NCBI GenBank assembly: GCA_014377445.1
Contig: JACMPP010000063.1
Coordinates: 1 to 64,000, forward strand
Length of the DNA: 64,000 nt
Direction of reading: 5' to 3'
Source of the DNA: Oligoflexus sp.
GTDB taxonomy: Bacteria; Bdellovibrionota_B; Oligoflexia; Oligoflexales; Oligoflexaceae
Part shown: positions 49,296-60,307 of the stretch, in pieces
Layout of the letters: each line of letters opens with the position of its first letter
How positions within the stretch are numbered: the first letter of the stretch is position 1
Made by a program: the position numbers and the translations under genes
The notes under the pieces: generated by a model
Seen by the model: the letters and a program-made list of their open reading frames with translations, nothing else
The model's database searches: none
Told to the model about the DNA's origin: nothing

Positions 49296-49504
49296 TAATT
49301 TATTTTTGGTCTTAAAACCGCCTCGGTGAGTAAACTTTTTAAGAGCTTAGCTCTTACCAAGCTTATTGCGACGAGCCAAGACTGTTGGTACGGTGAGGTT
49401 CAATCAATGAAGGTCAGCCCGAAGGATTTCCCAAAGTTGCCAAGCAACGTCGGAAATGCGGCTCTCACCATACGGCTTTACCGTGGTCCTCGTGATCAAA
49501 TGAA

Positions 49505-49879
49505 ATGGAGCTCAAAACGATGACGGAACTCGCTCAAGAAAGCAGCAAAGAGAAGAAGAAGAAAAACTTGGACGTTCAGGACGAAAGCCTTGATCAGGAT
49601 AATCGTGCCGGGGCTCAAGCGGGCGGTAAAAAGCTACGTCTGACCCTTGTTGAAGATGAACAAAGCCAGCTCTTTGCATTCCAGCAAACCCTTAAAGAGC
49701 GCGGCTTGAAGAACTTTGAACTGGGTGACATTGTGGCTGAAGCCTTGGCGACCATTCCTAAAGAATGGTGGGATGCTAAAGTCGACGAGATCACGCCTCT
49801 TGAGTGGAAACTCCATGCCGCTCTGGAAAATCCGGATATGCGCGAGAAATTGATGTCGCTTCTTAACGGCAAAAAATAA
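49505..49879 (+). CDS. Small charged hypothetical protein
   Basis: 124 aa; Lys/Glu-rich N-terminus, ordered C-terminal half; followed by its own terminator. Confidence 0.55.
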   Translation: MELKTMTELAQESSKEKKKKNLDVQDESLDQDNRAGAQAGGKKLRLTLVEDEQSQLFAFQQTLKERGLKNFELGDIVAEALATIPKEWWDAKVDEITPLEWKLHAALENPDMREKLMSLLNGKK

Positions 49880-49905
49880 TCCGATAATCGAGCCTAAGCT
49901 TCGAG

Positions 49906-49932
49906 AAAGACCAGCTTAATCGCTGGTCTTTT
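49906..49932 (+). terminator. Rho-independent terminator
   Basis: AAAGACCAGC-TTAATC-GCTGGTCTTT followed by T. Confidence 0.8.
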
Positions 49933-50036
49933 GTCTATTGGGGCGCTTCAAACCCGTTGTTTCCTACAGAATTGACGCGTTCTGATCAGGCTAAGATTCT
50001 GCTATTGTCGGGGCTCGCCAATGGCTTTTCTTAAAG

Positions 50037-51731
50037 GTGATTTTTTTCATGAACGAGATCGACAAAACCCCTGCAGCAAACTTTATTCGTACGATTATCA
50101 ATGAGGATCTGAAAAGCGGTAAAAACGGTGGACGTGTCGTCGTTCGCTTCCCGCCAGAGCCCAACGGATATCTGCATATCGGGCATGCGAAATCGATTTG
50201 TTTTAACTTCGGTTTGACCAAAGAATACGAAGGCGGTCAGTGCTACCTTCGAATGGATGATACCAATCCTGCAAAAGAAGAAAAAGAATACGAAGACGCT
50301 ATCAAAGGCGACATCGAATGGCTGGGCTTCCAATGGGGCAGTCTGATGACCCATGCCTCCGACTATTACGAAGTCTTCTATGAAAAAGCCGAGCTCCTTA
50401 TTAAAAAAGGTCTCGCCTTCGTTTGTTCGTTGAACGCAGATGAAGTGAGAGCTTATCGCGGAACGTTAACCGAAGCGGGTCGACCAAGTCCGAATCGCGA
50501 CCGCAGTGTCGACGAAAACCTGGAGTTGTTCCGCCGCATGCGCAAGGGTGAGTTTCCCGACGGGACTTATACCCTTCGTGCCAAGATCGATATGACTTCG
50601 GGCAACATCAATCTCCGCGATCCAACGATCTATCGCATTCGCCATCTGGAGCATCACAGGACGGGCAAGACCTGGTGCATCTATCCAATGTATGACTACG
50701 CGCATCCTTTGAATGATGCGCTCGAAGGGATTACGCATTCGATCTGTACTTTGGAATTCCAGGATCACCGTCCACTCTACGACTGGTTCGTGGCGAATTG
50801 TGATATGACCTATCGTCCGCAGCAAATTGAGTTCTCGCGCCTCAACGTCAACTACACTGTGACGAGTAAACGCAAACTCAAAAAGCTCGTGGACTCGAAA
50901 CTCGTCGGAAGCTGGGACGATCCCCGCATGCCCACGATTCGTGGTATGCGTCGTCGCGGATATTCGCCAGCGGCTCTCCGTAACTTCTGCGAACGCATCG
51001 GTATTTCGAAAAAAGACACGATTATCGACATGAGCATTCTCGAAGAGGAGATCCGAAACGATCTCAACGAAAATGCCTTGCGTGGTCTCGCAGTCCTCGA
51101 TCCGATCAAGGTTACGATTACGAATTATCCCGACGCGGATGAAGTCCTGCGCGTGCCCAACCATCCGCAAAAAGCCGAGATGGGCGAGCGCGATCTCCCT
51201 TTCTCCAACACGATCTATATTGAACGTGACGATTTCATGGAAGAGCCTTCGAAGGGCTTCCATCGCCTGAGTCCAGGCAAAGACGCCCGCCTACGTTACG
51301 CCTACGTTATCCGTTGCGATGAAGTGGTCAAAGATGCGAGTGGGCAAGTCGTAGAGCTTAAATGCACTTATGATGTGGACACCAAAGGCGGGCAGAACCC
51401 GAAAGACGGCCACAAGGTGAAGGGCATTATCCACTGGGTCGATGCGAAAAAAGGCGTAAAAGCTGAAGTTCGGCTCTACGATCGCCTCTTTAAAGTGGCA
51501 AATCCTGCTGGACTCGACGATGCGGACTTTATCGCTGAGATCAATCCTGATTCGCTCGTGTTGCGGAGAGATGCTTATATTGAGCCGGCCCTCGCACAAT
51601 CGGCTCCGGAAACACGCTTTCAGTTTGAACGCCTCGGATTCTTCACAGCCGATCGTAAAGATCATGATGCGACGCATCCCGTGTTCAACCGAACTGTCAC
51701 ACTTCGGGATACCTGGGCTGAAAAAGCCTGA
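50037..51731 (+). CDS. glnS: Glutaminyl-tRNA synthetase
   Basis: 564 aa; [53 protein letters not shown]; GlnRS-type anticodon-binding C-terminus. Confidence 0.96.
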   Translation: MIFFMNEIDKTPAANFIRTIINEDLKSGKNGGRVVVRFPPEPNGYLHIGHAKSICFNFGLTKEYEGGQCYLRMDDTNPAKEEKEYEDAIKGDIEWLGFQWGSLMTHASDYYEVFYEKAELLIKKGLAFVCSLNADEVRAYRGTLTEAGRPSPNRDRSVDENLELFRRMRKGEFPDGTYTLRAKIDMTSGNINLRDPTIYRIRHLEHHRTGKTWCIYPMYDYAHPLNDALEGITHSICTLEFQDHRPLYDWFVANCDMTYRPQQIEFSRLNVNYTVTSKRKLKKLVDSKLVGSWDDPRMPTIRGMRRRGYSPAALRNFCERIGISKKDTIIDMSILEEEIRNDLNENALRGLAVLDPIKVTITNYPDADEVLRVPNHPQKAEMGERDLPFSNTIYIERDDFMEEPSKGFHRLSPGKDARLRYAYVIRCDEVVKDASGQVVELKCTYDVDTKGGQNPKDGHKVKGIIHWVDAKKGVKAEVRLYDRLFKVANPAGLDDADFIAEINPDSLVLRRDAYIEPALAQSAPETRFQFERLGFFTADRKDHDATHPVFNRTVTLRDTWAEKA

Positions 51732-51766
51732 GTAGAGTCCAGAGTTATTTTAAAGGCAATTATTGG

Positions 51767-51801
51767 AAAAAGCTGAAGCCGTAAGGTTTCAGCTTTTTTT
51801 T
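51767..51801 (+). terminator. Rho-independent terminator of glnS
   Basis: AAAAAGCTGAA - GCCGTAAGG - TTTCAGCTTTTTTTT. Confidence 0.88.
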
Positions 51802-52282
51802 AGTATTTCGTCCCGCTAAAGCGTTCAGTCTGCCGAGATAAAGAAAGTCTGGTGCTATCCCATCTCTCACTTGTCTTCTTCCAAAATTTTGTTGCGTAGC
51901 ATGCTGTGTTTTCAACTCCTGCGTGTCTTCTTCGATTGCATCGGGCTCATGACGAAAAACCCAAATATAACGCATGAAATAGTACTTAATGCTATAAATA
52001 TGAATAATAGTACAAGCGAGCTTGAGCGAACACTTGCACTTATCGCGTCCTTAACTGGAGCTCATGATAATTCGAAAAGCTTCACATTCGTCGTGAAAAA
52101 AGCCATTTAAATACGAAAATGTAGCAAAAATCGAATAATTACCAAACATTCAGCTTTTCTGGGGATCTTCGCCTTGCGGAGTGAACAGCGCGCTCGATAT
52201 ACTCGCGAAAGATGCCCTGTCTCCTCTTCTTATGCAATGAATTTGAATATCAGTCAGTCGTCAAGACCTCACGAGGTAATTT

Positions 52283-55200
52283 ATGGACGTTAAGAATTTT
52301 AACGCGAGGAAAAGCTGCTTGGATGATCCTCGCGATGTCCAACGCGATGCGTGTGGTGTGGGTTTCATCGCTCACTTGAAAGGACAAGCGTCCCATCAAA
52401 TCGTGATGGATGGTCTCGAAATTCTCAAGCGTCTGGATCACCGCGGAGGCCGCGCGGCCGATGGCATTACCAGTGACGGTGCCGGTATCCAGATGCATAT
52501 CCCGCGGAGCTTTCTTCAGGCCGAGTCCCTGAAGGCTGGTATCGAGTTGCCGAAGGTCTATGCCCTGGGGATGATCTTTCTGCCCAAGGCAGAGACTGAG
52601 AAAGACGAATGGCTTGATCGTATTGCGATCCTCGCTGCCGAACGTCAATACCGGTTGATTTGGAAGAGACCGGTTCCTGTCGACTCCACAATTTTGGGGC
52701 CGATCGCCAAAGCCAGCGAACCATCGATCTATCAACTCATCTTCTTGGATCAGGCCCCGAAGCAGGCGGATGCCAACTGGCGCCTCTATCTCCTGCGCAA
52801 GGATGTTGAGCGGGAGGCAGCCGATCGTTATGGCTTAAAACAGCACGATCTCTATGTGGTGAGTCTCTCGACTGAGACTGTCTGCTACAAAGGTCTGGTT
52901 CGAGCCGATGATTTCGCCGACTACTTTCTCGATCTCAAAGATCCCGAGTTCAAGTCTGCGGTGAGCCTCGTTCACCAGCGTTTTAGTACCAACACACTCC
53001 CTGCCTGGCCACTCGCGCAACCCTTCCGAATGCTTTGCCATAACGGCGAGATCAATACTCTGCGTGGCAACATCAGCGCTATGAATGCACGTACCGCTCT
53101 GCTCAGCAGTGACAGTCACAAGGATCTCGAGTTAGTTGCGCCCATCTGTGTGCCCGGTTTTAGTGATTCGGCTATGCTCGACAATACACTGGAATTTCTT
53201 CTGCACAGCGGCCGAAGTCTGCCGGAAGCCATCACGATGCTCGTCCCTGAGCCTTGGGAACAGAACAGCGAGATGCCCACCGACCTTCGCGAATACTATG
53301 AATATCAGTCTTATCGCATGGAACCTTGGGATGGTCCGGCCTTTATCGGCTTTACCGATGGTCGCACCGTGGGCGCAATCCTCGATCGCAACGGTCTTCG
53401 TCCCGGACGCTACTGGGTCACCTGCGATGAGCATGTGATCATGGCTTCCGAAGCGGGTGTTCTCGATCGACGTCCCGAAGAAATCGTTCTGAAAGGACGT
53501 TTGAGCCCAGGCCGCATCTTTATGGTCGATATGGTGGCGGGCGAAATTATTCCCGACCACGATATCAAAGCGGATCTTGCTGCCCAGCAAAACTACGGAC
53601 AATGGCTCAAGGAGCATCGCTTCGAACTCGAAGAAGGCGAGATGCTGGAGGATGAGCATTCTGAAAAACGTCGTCTCCAGCTCATGCGCGCCTTCGGCTA
53701 CAGCCAGGAAGATATGCGTCTGCTCCTGGCGCCGATGGCTAACGAAGGCAAAGAACCTGTGGGATCGATGGGGACCGATGTTCCAATCGCTGTTCTGTCG
53801 AATCAAAGACCTTTGCTCTACGAATATTTTAAACAGCTCTTTGCCCAGGTAACAAATCCCCCGATCGACGCGATTCGGGAGGAGCTTGTCACGTCCCTGA
53901 GTACATCGCTTGGTTCCGAGACCAATCTCTTCCGACGAAGCGAAAAGCCGGTCATTCGCCTAAGCCATCCCGTTCTACTCAAATCGGAAATGATGGCTCT
54001 CTATAAACAAAAGAAATTGAAACTGGCCACCCTTGATTTGCGCTTCGAGCTGCAAACACCATTGGGTGATGCCCTGACAGAACTCACGGAAAAAGCATCG
54101 GCAGCGGTTCGCTCCGGTGCTGAGATTCTTGTGCTGAGCGACCGGGGCCTCGATGAGAAGACGGCAGCGATCCCAGCGCTTCTCGCCTGTTCCGCTGTCC
54201 ATCACAGTCTGATCCGGGAAGGTCTCAGAGCCCGCGCGAGTCTAGTCGTAAGCAGTGGTGAACCACGCGAAGTTCATCACTTTGCCTTGCTCTTTTCCTA
54301 CGGTGCCTCGGCTGTTCATCCCTACCTGGCTCTTGAGCTCATTGAAGGGGCCGATGAGAAGTCCTCGCTGGCCTCGATCGATCCCTGGAAACGTGCGAAG
54401 AATTATCGAAAAGCCGTCGAAGGCGGTATCCTTAAAATCATGTCGAAGATGGGCATATCCACTCTTCAATCCTATCGCGGCGCACAAATCTTCGAAGCCC
54501 TGGGCTTGACCCAGGCCTTTGTCGATCAGTATTTTCCCTGGACAACGACGCGCATTGAAGGCGTGAGTCTCGATGATTTTGCAGAAGACCTCTTGATTCG
54601 TCATCAGGTGGCCTTTGCTTCCAGCGCTACGATATTGAACGATCCTGGTGTCTATACTTGGCGAAGGAATGGGGAGCGCCATCTGCACGAACCGGACATG
54701 ATTGCGAATCTGCAAAAAGCCACACGCATCAACAGTCGCGAAGAATTCAAGAAATTCTGCGAGCAACTCGATCGCGGTCAAATCAATCTCAGATCGCTTT
54801 TGACCTTTAAGACCGGCACCACGCCCATTCCTCTCGACGAAGTCGAAGCGGTGAGTTCTATCGTTCGCCGCTTTGCGACAGGAGCCATGAGTTTCGGATC
54901 CATTTCCAAAGAAACGCATGAGACTGTGGCGATAGCCATGAATCGCATCGGAGCCAAAAGCAACTCGGGTGAGGGCGGTGAGGATGCTGCGCGCTTCCAC
55001 AAGCTTTCGAATGGCGATTCCAAACGAAGTGCGATCAAGCAGGTCGCGAGCGCGCGCTTTGGTGTGACCAATCACTATCTCGTCAATGCCGATGAACTGC
55101 AAATCAAGATGGCGCAAGGTGCAAAGCCCGGCGAGGGCGGCCAGCTACCAGGTGATAAAGTGGATAGTGAGATCGCACGCGTGCGACACAGTATGCCCGG

Positions 55201-56779
55201 TATCACCCTGATTTCGCCACCGCCCCATCATGATATCTACAGTATTGAGGATTTGGCTCAACTTATTTTCGATCTCAAAAATGCCAACCACAAAGCCCGT
55301 GTCAGCGTAAAGCTGGTGTCCGAAGTGGGTGTGGGTACCATCGCCGCCGGGGTGGCTAAAGCGAAGGCGGATGCCATTCTCATCAGCGGCTACGAAGGCG
55401 GAACGGGTGCAAGTCCCCTGTCATCGATTCGTCACGCGGGTCTGCCTTGGGAACTCGGACTGAGCGAAACTCAGAGAGCTCTGGTCGACAACCAATTGCG
55501 CGGCCGAGTCACCCTTCAGGTCGACGGTCAGTTGCGAACGGCACGCGACCTCGCGATTGCAACGATGATGGGTGCGGAAGAGTGGGGAATCGGAACTGGG
55601 GCTCTGATTGTCCTGGGCTGCATTATGATGCGAAAATGCCACTTGAACACTTGTCCTGTCGGTATCGCAACGCAAGATCCTGTCTTGCGCGAGCGTTTTG
55701 TGGGACAACCCGAGCATCTCATCAACTACATTTTTCTCCTCGCCGAGGGCTTGCGGGAGATCATGGCCGAACTTGGCCTCCGAACTGTTCAGGAGATGGT
55801 GGGACGGGTCGATCTACTCGAGAAGAAAAGCTTCCCGGCCGGCACCCGCATGGACCGCATCAACGTGGATGCTTTGCTCAACCCTCCAAAGGGGCAAGGC
55901 GCGCGTTACAAGGTGGAAAACCAGGAACATCATATCCTTGAAAGTCTCGACGCACGAGATTTTCGCCCGGCCAGTCAGAGAGCTTTCGATGGGAAATCCA
56001 ACGTAGTGATCAATAGAAATCTGATCAACACCGATCGGACAGTCGGAACCTTTCTATCGTCAGAAATTTCCAGACAGTTCGGCGCCCAGGGTATGCTGAG
56101 TCACAGCATTCACCTGAATTTCAAGGGTATCGGCGGTCAGAGCTTTATGGCCTTTGCAGTGCAGGGTCTCAAAGTTCGCCTTGAAGGGGAGGTGAATGAT
56201 TACTGTGCAAAAGGGCTCTCAGGCGCGCAGGTGGCCATTTTTCATTCGAGTTCCATGCAAGGCGAACAACAGGTCATCTGTGGCAACGTCGCGCTCTATG
56301 GCGCCACTGCGGGAACACTCTACGTAAGAGGATCTGCGGGTGAACGGTTCGCTGTGCGAAACTCCGGTGCCCACACCGTCGTTGAAGGCCTCGGCGATCA
56401 TGGTTGTGAATACATGACAGGCGGAAGTGTGATCGTCATCGGACCGATTGGCCGCAACTTCGGCGCCGGCATGAGCGGAGGCCTGGCATTTGTCTACGAT
56501 AAAAATCGCAACGCTCAAAAACACATCAATACCGAAATGCTCAGTCTCAGTCGCGGAATCGAGCCCGAAGACGAGAGCTTGATCTGGGAGCAGTTGGAAG
56601 AACACCTGAGGCTTACGGGCAGCCCGAACGCCCGTCGCATACTCGAGCGCTGGTCCCAAGAAAGGGACAACTTTCTCAGCATCGTGCCAAGTGCTTACCG
56701 GGCCATTCGCAAAACAGTGGCCGTGAATAAACCGCAGCGTATGAGCCGGGAATTAGAAACAGGAGGATTGCATGGGTGA
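52283..56779 (+). CDS. gltB: Glutamate synthase large subunit
   Basis: 1498 aa; RDACGVGFIAHLKG (Cys nucleophile), FSTNTLPAWPLAQPFRMLCHNGEINTLRGN, GFMN-domain, CHLNTCPVGIATQ Fe-S; GAGG RBS. Confidence 0.97.
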   Translation: MDVKNFNARKSCLDDPRDVQRDACGVGFIAHLKGQASHQIVMDGLEILKRLDHRGGRAADGITSDGAGIQMHIPRSFLQAESLKAGIELPKVYALGMIFLPKAETEKDEWLDRIAILAAERQYRLIWKRPVPVDSTILGPIAKASEPSIYQLIFLDQAPKQADANWRLYLLRKDVEREAADRYGLKQHDLYVVSLSTETVCYKGLVRADDFADYFLDLKDPEFKSAVSLVHQRFSTNTLPAWPLAQPFRMLCHNGEINTLRGNISAMNARTALLSSDSHKDLELVAPICVPGFSDSAMLDNTLEFLLHSGRSLPEAITMLVPEPWEQNSEMPTDLREYYEYQSYRMEPWDGPAFIGFTDGRTVGAILDRNGLRPGRYWVTCDEHVIMASEAGVLDRRPEEIVLKGRLSPGRIFMVDMVAGEIIPDHDIKADLAAQQNYGQWLKEHRFELEEGEMLEDEHSEKRRLQLMRAFGYSQEDMRLLLAPMANEGKEPVGSMGTDVPIAVLSNQRPLLYEYFKQLFAQVTNPPIDAIREELVTSLSTSLGSETNLFRRSEKPVIRLSHPVLLKSEMMALYKQKKLKLATLDLRFELQTPLGDALTELTEKASAAVRSGAEILVLSDRGLDEKTAAIPALLACSAVHHSLIREGLRARASLVVSSGEPREVHHFALLFSYGASAVHPYLALELIEGADEKSSLASIDPWKRAKNYRKAVEGGILKIMSKMGISTLQSYRGAQIFEALGLTQAFVDQYFPWTTTRIEGVSLDDFAEDLLIRHQVAFASSATILNDPGVYTWRRNGERHLHEPDMIANLQKATRINSREEFKKFCEQLDRGQINLRSLLTFKTGTTPIPLDEVEAVSSIVRRFATGAMSFGSISKETHETVAIAMNRIGAKSNSGEGGEDAARFHKLSNGDSKRSAIKQVASARFGVTNHYLVNADELQIKMAQGAKPGEGGQLPGDKVDSEIARVRHSMPGITLISPPPHHDIYSIEDLAQLIFDLKNANHKARVSVKLVSEVGVGTIAAGVAKAKADAILISGYEGGTGASPLSSIRHAGLPWELGLSETQRALVDNQLRGRVTLQVDGQLRTARDLAIATMMGAEEWGIGTGALIVLGCIMMRKCHLNTCPVGIATQDPVLRERFVGQPEHLINYIFLLAEGLREIMAELGLRTVQEMVGRVDLLEKKSFPAGTRMDRINVDALLNPPKGQGARYKVENQEHHILESLDARDFRPASQRAFDGKSNVVINRNLINTDRTVGTFLSSEISRQFGAQGMLSHSIHLNFKGIGGQSFMAFAVQGLKVRLEGEVNDYCAKGLSGAQVAIFHSSSMQGEQQVICGNVALYGATAGTLYVRGSAGERFAVRNSGAHTVVEGLGDHGCEYMTGGSVIVIGPIGRNFGAGMSGGLAFVYDKNRNAQKHINTEMLSLSRGIEPEDESLIWEQLEEHLRLTGSPNARRILERWSQERDNFLSIVPSAYRAIRKTVAVNKPQRMSRELETGGLHG

Positions 56780-58226
56780 GGTCAAAGGCTTTTTAGAATA
56801 TCCGAGACAAGCTCTCAAAAAGCAGCCTGTGCATGAGAGAATTCATCATTACAAAGAATTCGTCAGTGGCTTCGAGGAAAGCAGCCTGCGCAAGCAGGGG
56901 GCCCGCTGCATGGACTGCGGTGTTGCCTTCTGTCACAACGGATGTCCGCTTGGCAATTTGATTCCTAGCTGGAATCAACTGGTGAGCGAAGAGCAGTATC
57001 GATCGGCGCTTGAACTCCTTTTGAGCACAAATAATTTCCCCGAGTTCACCGGCCGCATTTGCCCTGCGCCTTGCGAGTCGGCCTGCGTGCTGGGCATCAA
57101 TGATGATCCCGTCGCGATCGAAGGCATCGAGATGGCGCTCGCCGACATGGGGTTTGCCAAAGGCTGGATCAAAGCCGAACGCCCAAGTTTCCGAAGCGGG
57201 AAAAAGGTCGCAATTATTGGATCAGGCCCTTCAGGTCTGGCCGCCGCGCAGCAGTTGAATCGGGCGGGACACAGCGTCGTGGTCTTTGAGCGCTCCGACC
57301 GTCCGGGTGGGCTCCTGATGTACGGAATTCCGGATTTCAAACTCGAAAAATCGAAGGTTGAGCGACGCATTCGCTTGCTTGAAGAGGAGGGTATTAGCTT
57401 TCGCTGCAGCGTGAACGTCGGCCACGACATTACCGCAGTTGAGCTTCGCGAGGACTTCGACGCGATTCTTATCGCGGCGGGTGCTGCTGAAAAACGAGAT
57501 ATTAAAATTCGGGGTCGTGAGTTCAAGGGTGTGCACTTTGCCGATGATCTCTTGAGTCAATCGACTCATCGAGTTCTTGGTGATGCAATTCCGAGTGGCG
57601 CGACAGTTTACGCAGCGGATAAAGATGTGATCGTCATCGGTGGGGGCGACACGGGATCCGACTGTGTGGGAACGAGTCGAAGACAGGGCGCCAGGTCCAT
57701 CACACAGTTTGAGATCATGACGCAACCACCCAAACTCTCGACCTATCCCCGCGCCGCTGAACGCCCGGAAGAATCAGCCTGGCCCGCCTGGACTCATATG
57801 CTGCGAACTTCAGGTTCCCACGAGGAAGGCGCAAATCGTCACTGGTCGCTTGAAACCGTCGCTTTCGAGGGTGATGAAGCCGGCCATGTGAAGAGCCTCA
57901 TCACGCGGGAGTTGGCCTGGTTTACGAATGCTGAGGGTCGCAAGGTTTGTGAGCCAGTTCCTGGGAGCGAGAAGACTTGGCCTTGTCAGATGGCGATGAT
58001 TGCAGTGGGTTTTACCGGAGCGGAACGCAAGGGTCTGGCTGAAGAGCTGGGCTTGGAATTTGATAGTCGCGGCAATCTCGCCAGTCAGAATTATGCGAGT
58101 TCGCAGCTTGGTGTTTTTGCTGCGGGTGATGCCCGGCGCGGGCAGTCCCTGGTGGTGTGGGCGATTGCGGAAGGGCGTGAGGCGGCTAAGGCGGTCAATG
58201 CTTACCTGCAGGATATGGATGCTTAA
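56772..58226 (+). CDS. gltD: Glutamate synthase small subunit
   Basis: 484 aa; RCMDCGVAFCHNGCPLGNLIP, GRICPAPCESACVLGI, IIGSGPSGLAAAQQL; 8-nt overlap with gltB. Confidence 0.96.
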   Translation: MGEVKGFLEYPRQALKKQPVHERIHHYKEFVSGFEESSLRKQGARCMDCGVAFCHNGCPLGNLIPSWNQLVSEEQYRSALELLLSTNNFPEFTGRICPAPCESACVLGINDDPVAIEGIEMALADMGFAKGWIKAERPSFRSGKKVAIIGSGPSGLAAAQQLNRAGHSVVVFERSDRPGGLLMYGIPDFKLEKSKVERRIRLLEEEGISFRCSVNVGHDITAVELREDFDAILIAAGAAEKRDIKIRGREFKGVHFADDLLSQSTHRVLGDAIPSGATVYAADKDVIVIGGGDTGSDCVGTSRRQGARSITQFEIMTQPPKLSTYPRAAERPEESAWPAWTHMLRTSGSHEEGANRHWSLETVAFEGDEAGHVKSLITRELAWFTNAEGRKVCEPVPGSEKTWPCQMAMIAVGFTGAERKGLAEELGLEFDSRGNLASQNYASSQLGVFAAGDARRGQSLVVWAIAEGREAAKAVNAYLQDMDA

Positions 58227-58266
58227 TGGGTTTCTGAGTTGAGTGGAGTTGATAGGAAATAAGAAG

Positions 58267-58298
58267 GCCAAGCCTCTCGTTGAGGGCTTGGCTTTTTT
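58267..58298 (+). terminator. Rho-independent terminator of gltBD
   Basis: GCCAAGCCTC-TCGTT-GAGGGCTTGGC followed by T6. Confidence 0.88.
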
Positions 58299-58301
58299 GA
58301 A

Positions 58302-59342
58302 TTAGAGACAGGCCTCGGTTTGGGGGATTTTCATGCGAAGCTCGGGGATCTTGAGGCTGTAGAGAAGCGATTTGTTTGGGCCTGCGATGGTGAAGGAAAA
58401 CGAAATTGTTTTCGTTTCGCTGAGGCAGGAGGCGTCGTGATCGGCTTTTGTTTTGGGAAAGACTTCCAGGAGATGCTCAGGACTTGTGTCGTAGAAGCTG
58501 CAAATAAAGCTTTTTTTACTGTTCGCCGCCGAGTTGAAGAGAAAAGCTGCGCAGGGGAGGGAAAGATTGCTCTTTTCGTCGCGCCCACTGACCATGAGCC
58601 AGAGATTTTGTTTGAGGGTCTTGTCGTCGGCGGTATAGGTCATCTGATAGGCCATGGGTGAGTAGATGCGGCCTTTGCTCTTAGGTAGGTTAATGGTGAT
58701 ATTGCAGCGGAGATAGGATTGCACGTCGATCAGTTTGTTTTCGATCGTGCCGTCAATCTTGAAGACGATCTCATTGCCTTGCTGGGTAACGAGGACAGGT
58801 TGGCCAAAGCAGGAAGTTTCACTGAGAAAGAGAGATGGCTCGGGAGTTACCACGAGAGGTTCTGTCGGCGGTACAATGGGTTCAACCGGAAGAGGGATGA
58901 CAGGATTAATCGGGACCACCGGAGCCACCGGCGGAACGACTGGTACTATGATGCTGGGCAGCGTTTGAATGACGATGGATCGGTTGCTGCCTTTGCAGAT
59001 ATCGACAATCGCAATTTCTTTGGGCTCTCTGAAGGCGTAGGGTCTCGCGATATTGCACGACCGATATTCTTCGGTTCCTTCGGCATTCAAGAGAACAAGG
59101 TCAACTGCATAGGTGCCGCTGGGAAGCTTGATGACAAGCTCTCTCCCTTTCACCAGGTGTGAATCGTCTTTTTCATCCGTTCGAGTAAAGGTTGCCCTTG
59201 GCTCCATGGAGTTGAATTGTTCCGGGAGAATGATTCTGACCTCGGAGGTCGAGTTTGCAAAGTCGTCGCGTTGGACGGTTTTGCAGGCGATTGGCGTCAT
59301 AAGTGTGATCAAAATTAAAAGGCTCGACTGAAGTTGTTTCAT
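58302..59342 (-). CDS. Hypothetical lipoprotein with Pro/Val-rich linker
   Basis: MKQLQSSLLILITLMTPIACK lipobox; linker VPVVPPVAPVVPINPVIPLPVEPIVPPTEP; ORF extends to 59456 but the lipoprotein start fits better. Confidence 0.75.
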   Translation of the reverse strand: MKQLQSSLLILITLMTPIACKTVQRDDFANSTSEVRIILPEQFNSMEPRATFTRTDEKDDSHLVKGRELVIKLPSGTYAVDLVLLNAEGTEEYRSCNIARPYAFREPKEIAIVDICKGSNRSIVIQTLPSIIVPVVPPVAPVVPINPVIPLPVEPIVPPTEPLVVTPEPSLFLSETSCFGQPVLVTQQGNEIVFKIDGTIENKLIDVQSYLRCNITINLPKSKGRIYSPMAYQMTYTADDKTLKQNLWLMVSGRDEKSNLSLPCAAFLFNSAANSKKSFICSFYDTSPEHLLEVFPKTKADHDASCLSETKTISFSFTIAGPNKSLLYSLKIPELRMKIPQTEACL

Positions 59343-59349
59343 AAGTGCC

Positions 59350-60307
59350 TCAGTTTTTCTTGATAGTAAATGCATCGGGAACTGTTGCGGGGACGTCGGT
59401 GATGTTACCCCGGCATCGGACAGCGCCGCTGTTTTGTACGGCTCAGACGTATCCAACGGCTGTGATGGCGATGTCTTTGACTTGCGTCAGGTCACTGGGA
59501 GAGGTGATGTCATAGATAGTGCTGTTGTAGATTAAGCTTCCCCAGCAGGCGACTTTGCTTTCGCTGCCATGGATCGCACAAAAGTTCGAACCCCAACGGC
59601 TCGTGAAGATCTTTTGCACATTGGAAAGGGCTGGGCCGGGAGCATACGCCGCTCATGAAGTGTCTCGACCCCAACATTTTAAAGTATTGTCTGATTTTAC
59701 GGCACAAGTTACATAGCGGCCTGCAGCGATAAGTCTTGCGTTTGCAAGACCGCTTGGGACTTTGGTTTGTCCGGAATCATCGACTCCCCAGCATCGCACT
59801 GATTTGTTTTTGAGGATCGCGCAGCCATATCTTGTCCCTAGGCTGACCGCCACCGCTTCGCCAATGTTTTCTGGTGGTGAGGAGGAAATTTCTTTTTCTG
59901 GTCCGTAGAATTTGCCCCAGCATGTGATCTTATGGTTTTCGTCTGTAGACCTTCACGTCGCGCAACATAGCGGTGAATATTGCGGCCTGATCGTCGGCAT
60001 TTTCGGCGATTCTGGACTGAAGGGTAAGTGTCGAATTGATGTCTATTTTCTTTAGCTCTGCGGGATTATCTTTAGCGTCTGTTAGAAGTTTTAGCTATTT
60101 TTCAAGGCTGGAAAGGTTGGCTTTCGTTTCGGCCAATGATGCCTCCATGACCTTAAGCACTTCTTCTAATGAGATATCATTCATTTGTTTCGTAAGTTCC
60201 TCGATGTTCTTCTTATAGTCGGTAACTTGTAAGCTTATCTGATAAATCCTCTCCGCTTTAGTTCCAACTCGATCATCGGTTGCTGTTCCCATGAGCTCTT
60301 CGGTCAA
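59350..60307 (-). pseudogene. Decayed RCC1-repeat protein gene with coiled-coil N-terminal part
   Basis: Hand translation joins coiled-coil (ERIYQISLQVTDYKKNIEELTKQMNDISLEEVLKVMEASLAETKANLSSLEK-TAG-LKLLTDAKDNPAELKKIDINSTLTLQSRIAENADDQAAIFTAMLRDVKVY) via a frameshift to RCC1-like repeats (TDENHKITCWG, CAILKNKSVRCWG, CAVKSDNTLKCWG, CAIHGSESKVACWG, AVQNSGAVRCRG) with in-frame TGAs at 59653 and 59443. Confidence 0.8.

Noticed and set aside
51871-52110. 79-aa ORF between glnS and gltB
   Set aside because: No domain and no clear RBS; too short to support.
54242-55117. 291-aa minus-strand ORF opposite gltB
   Set aside because: Antisense shadow of conserved glutamate synthase.
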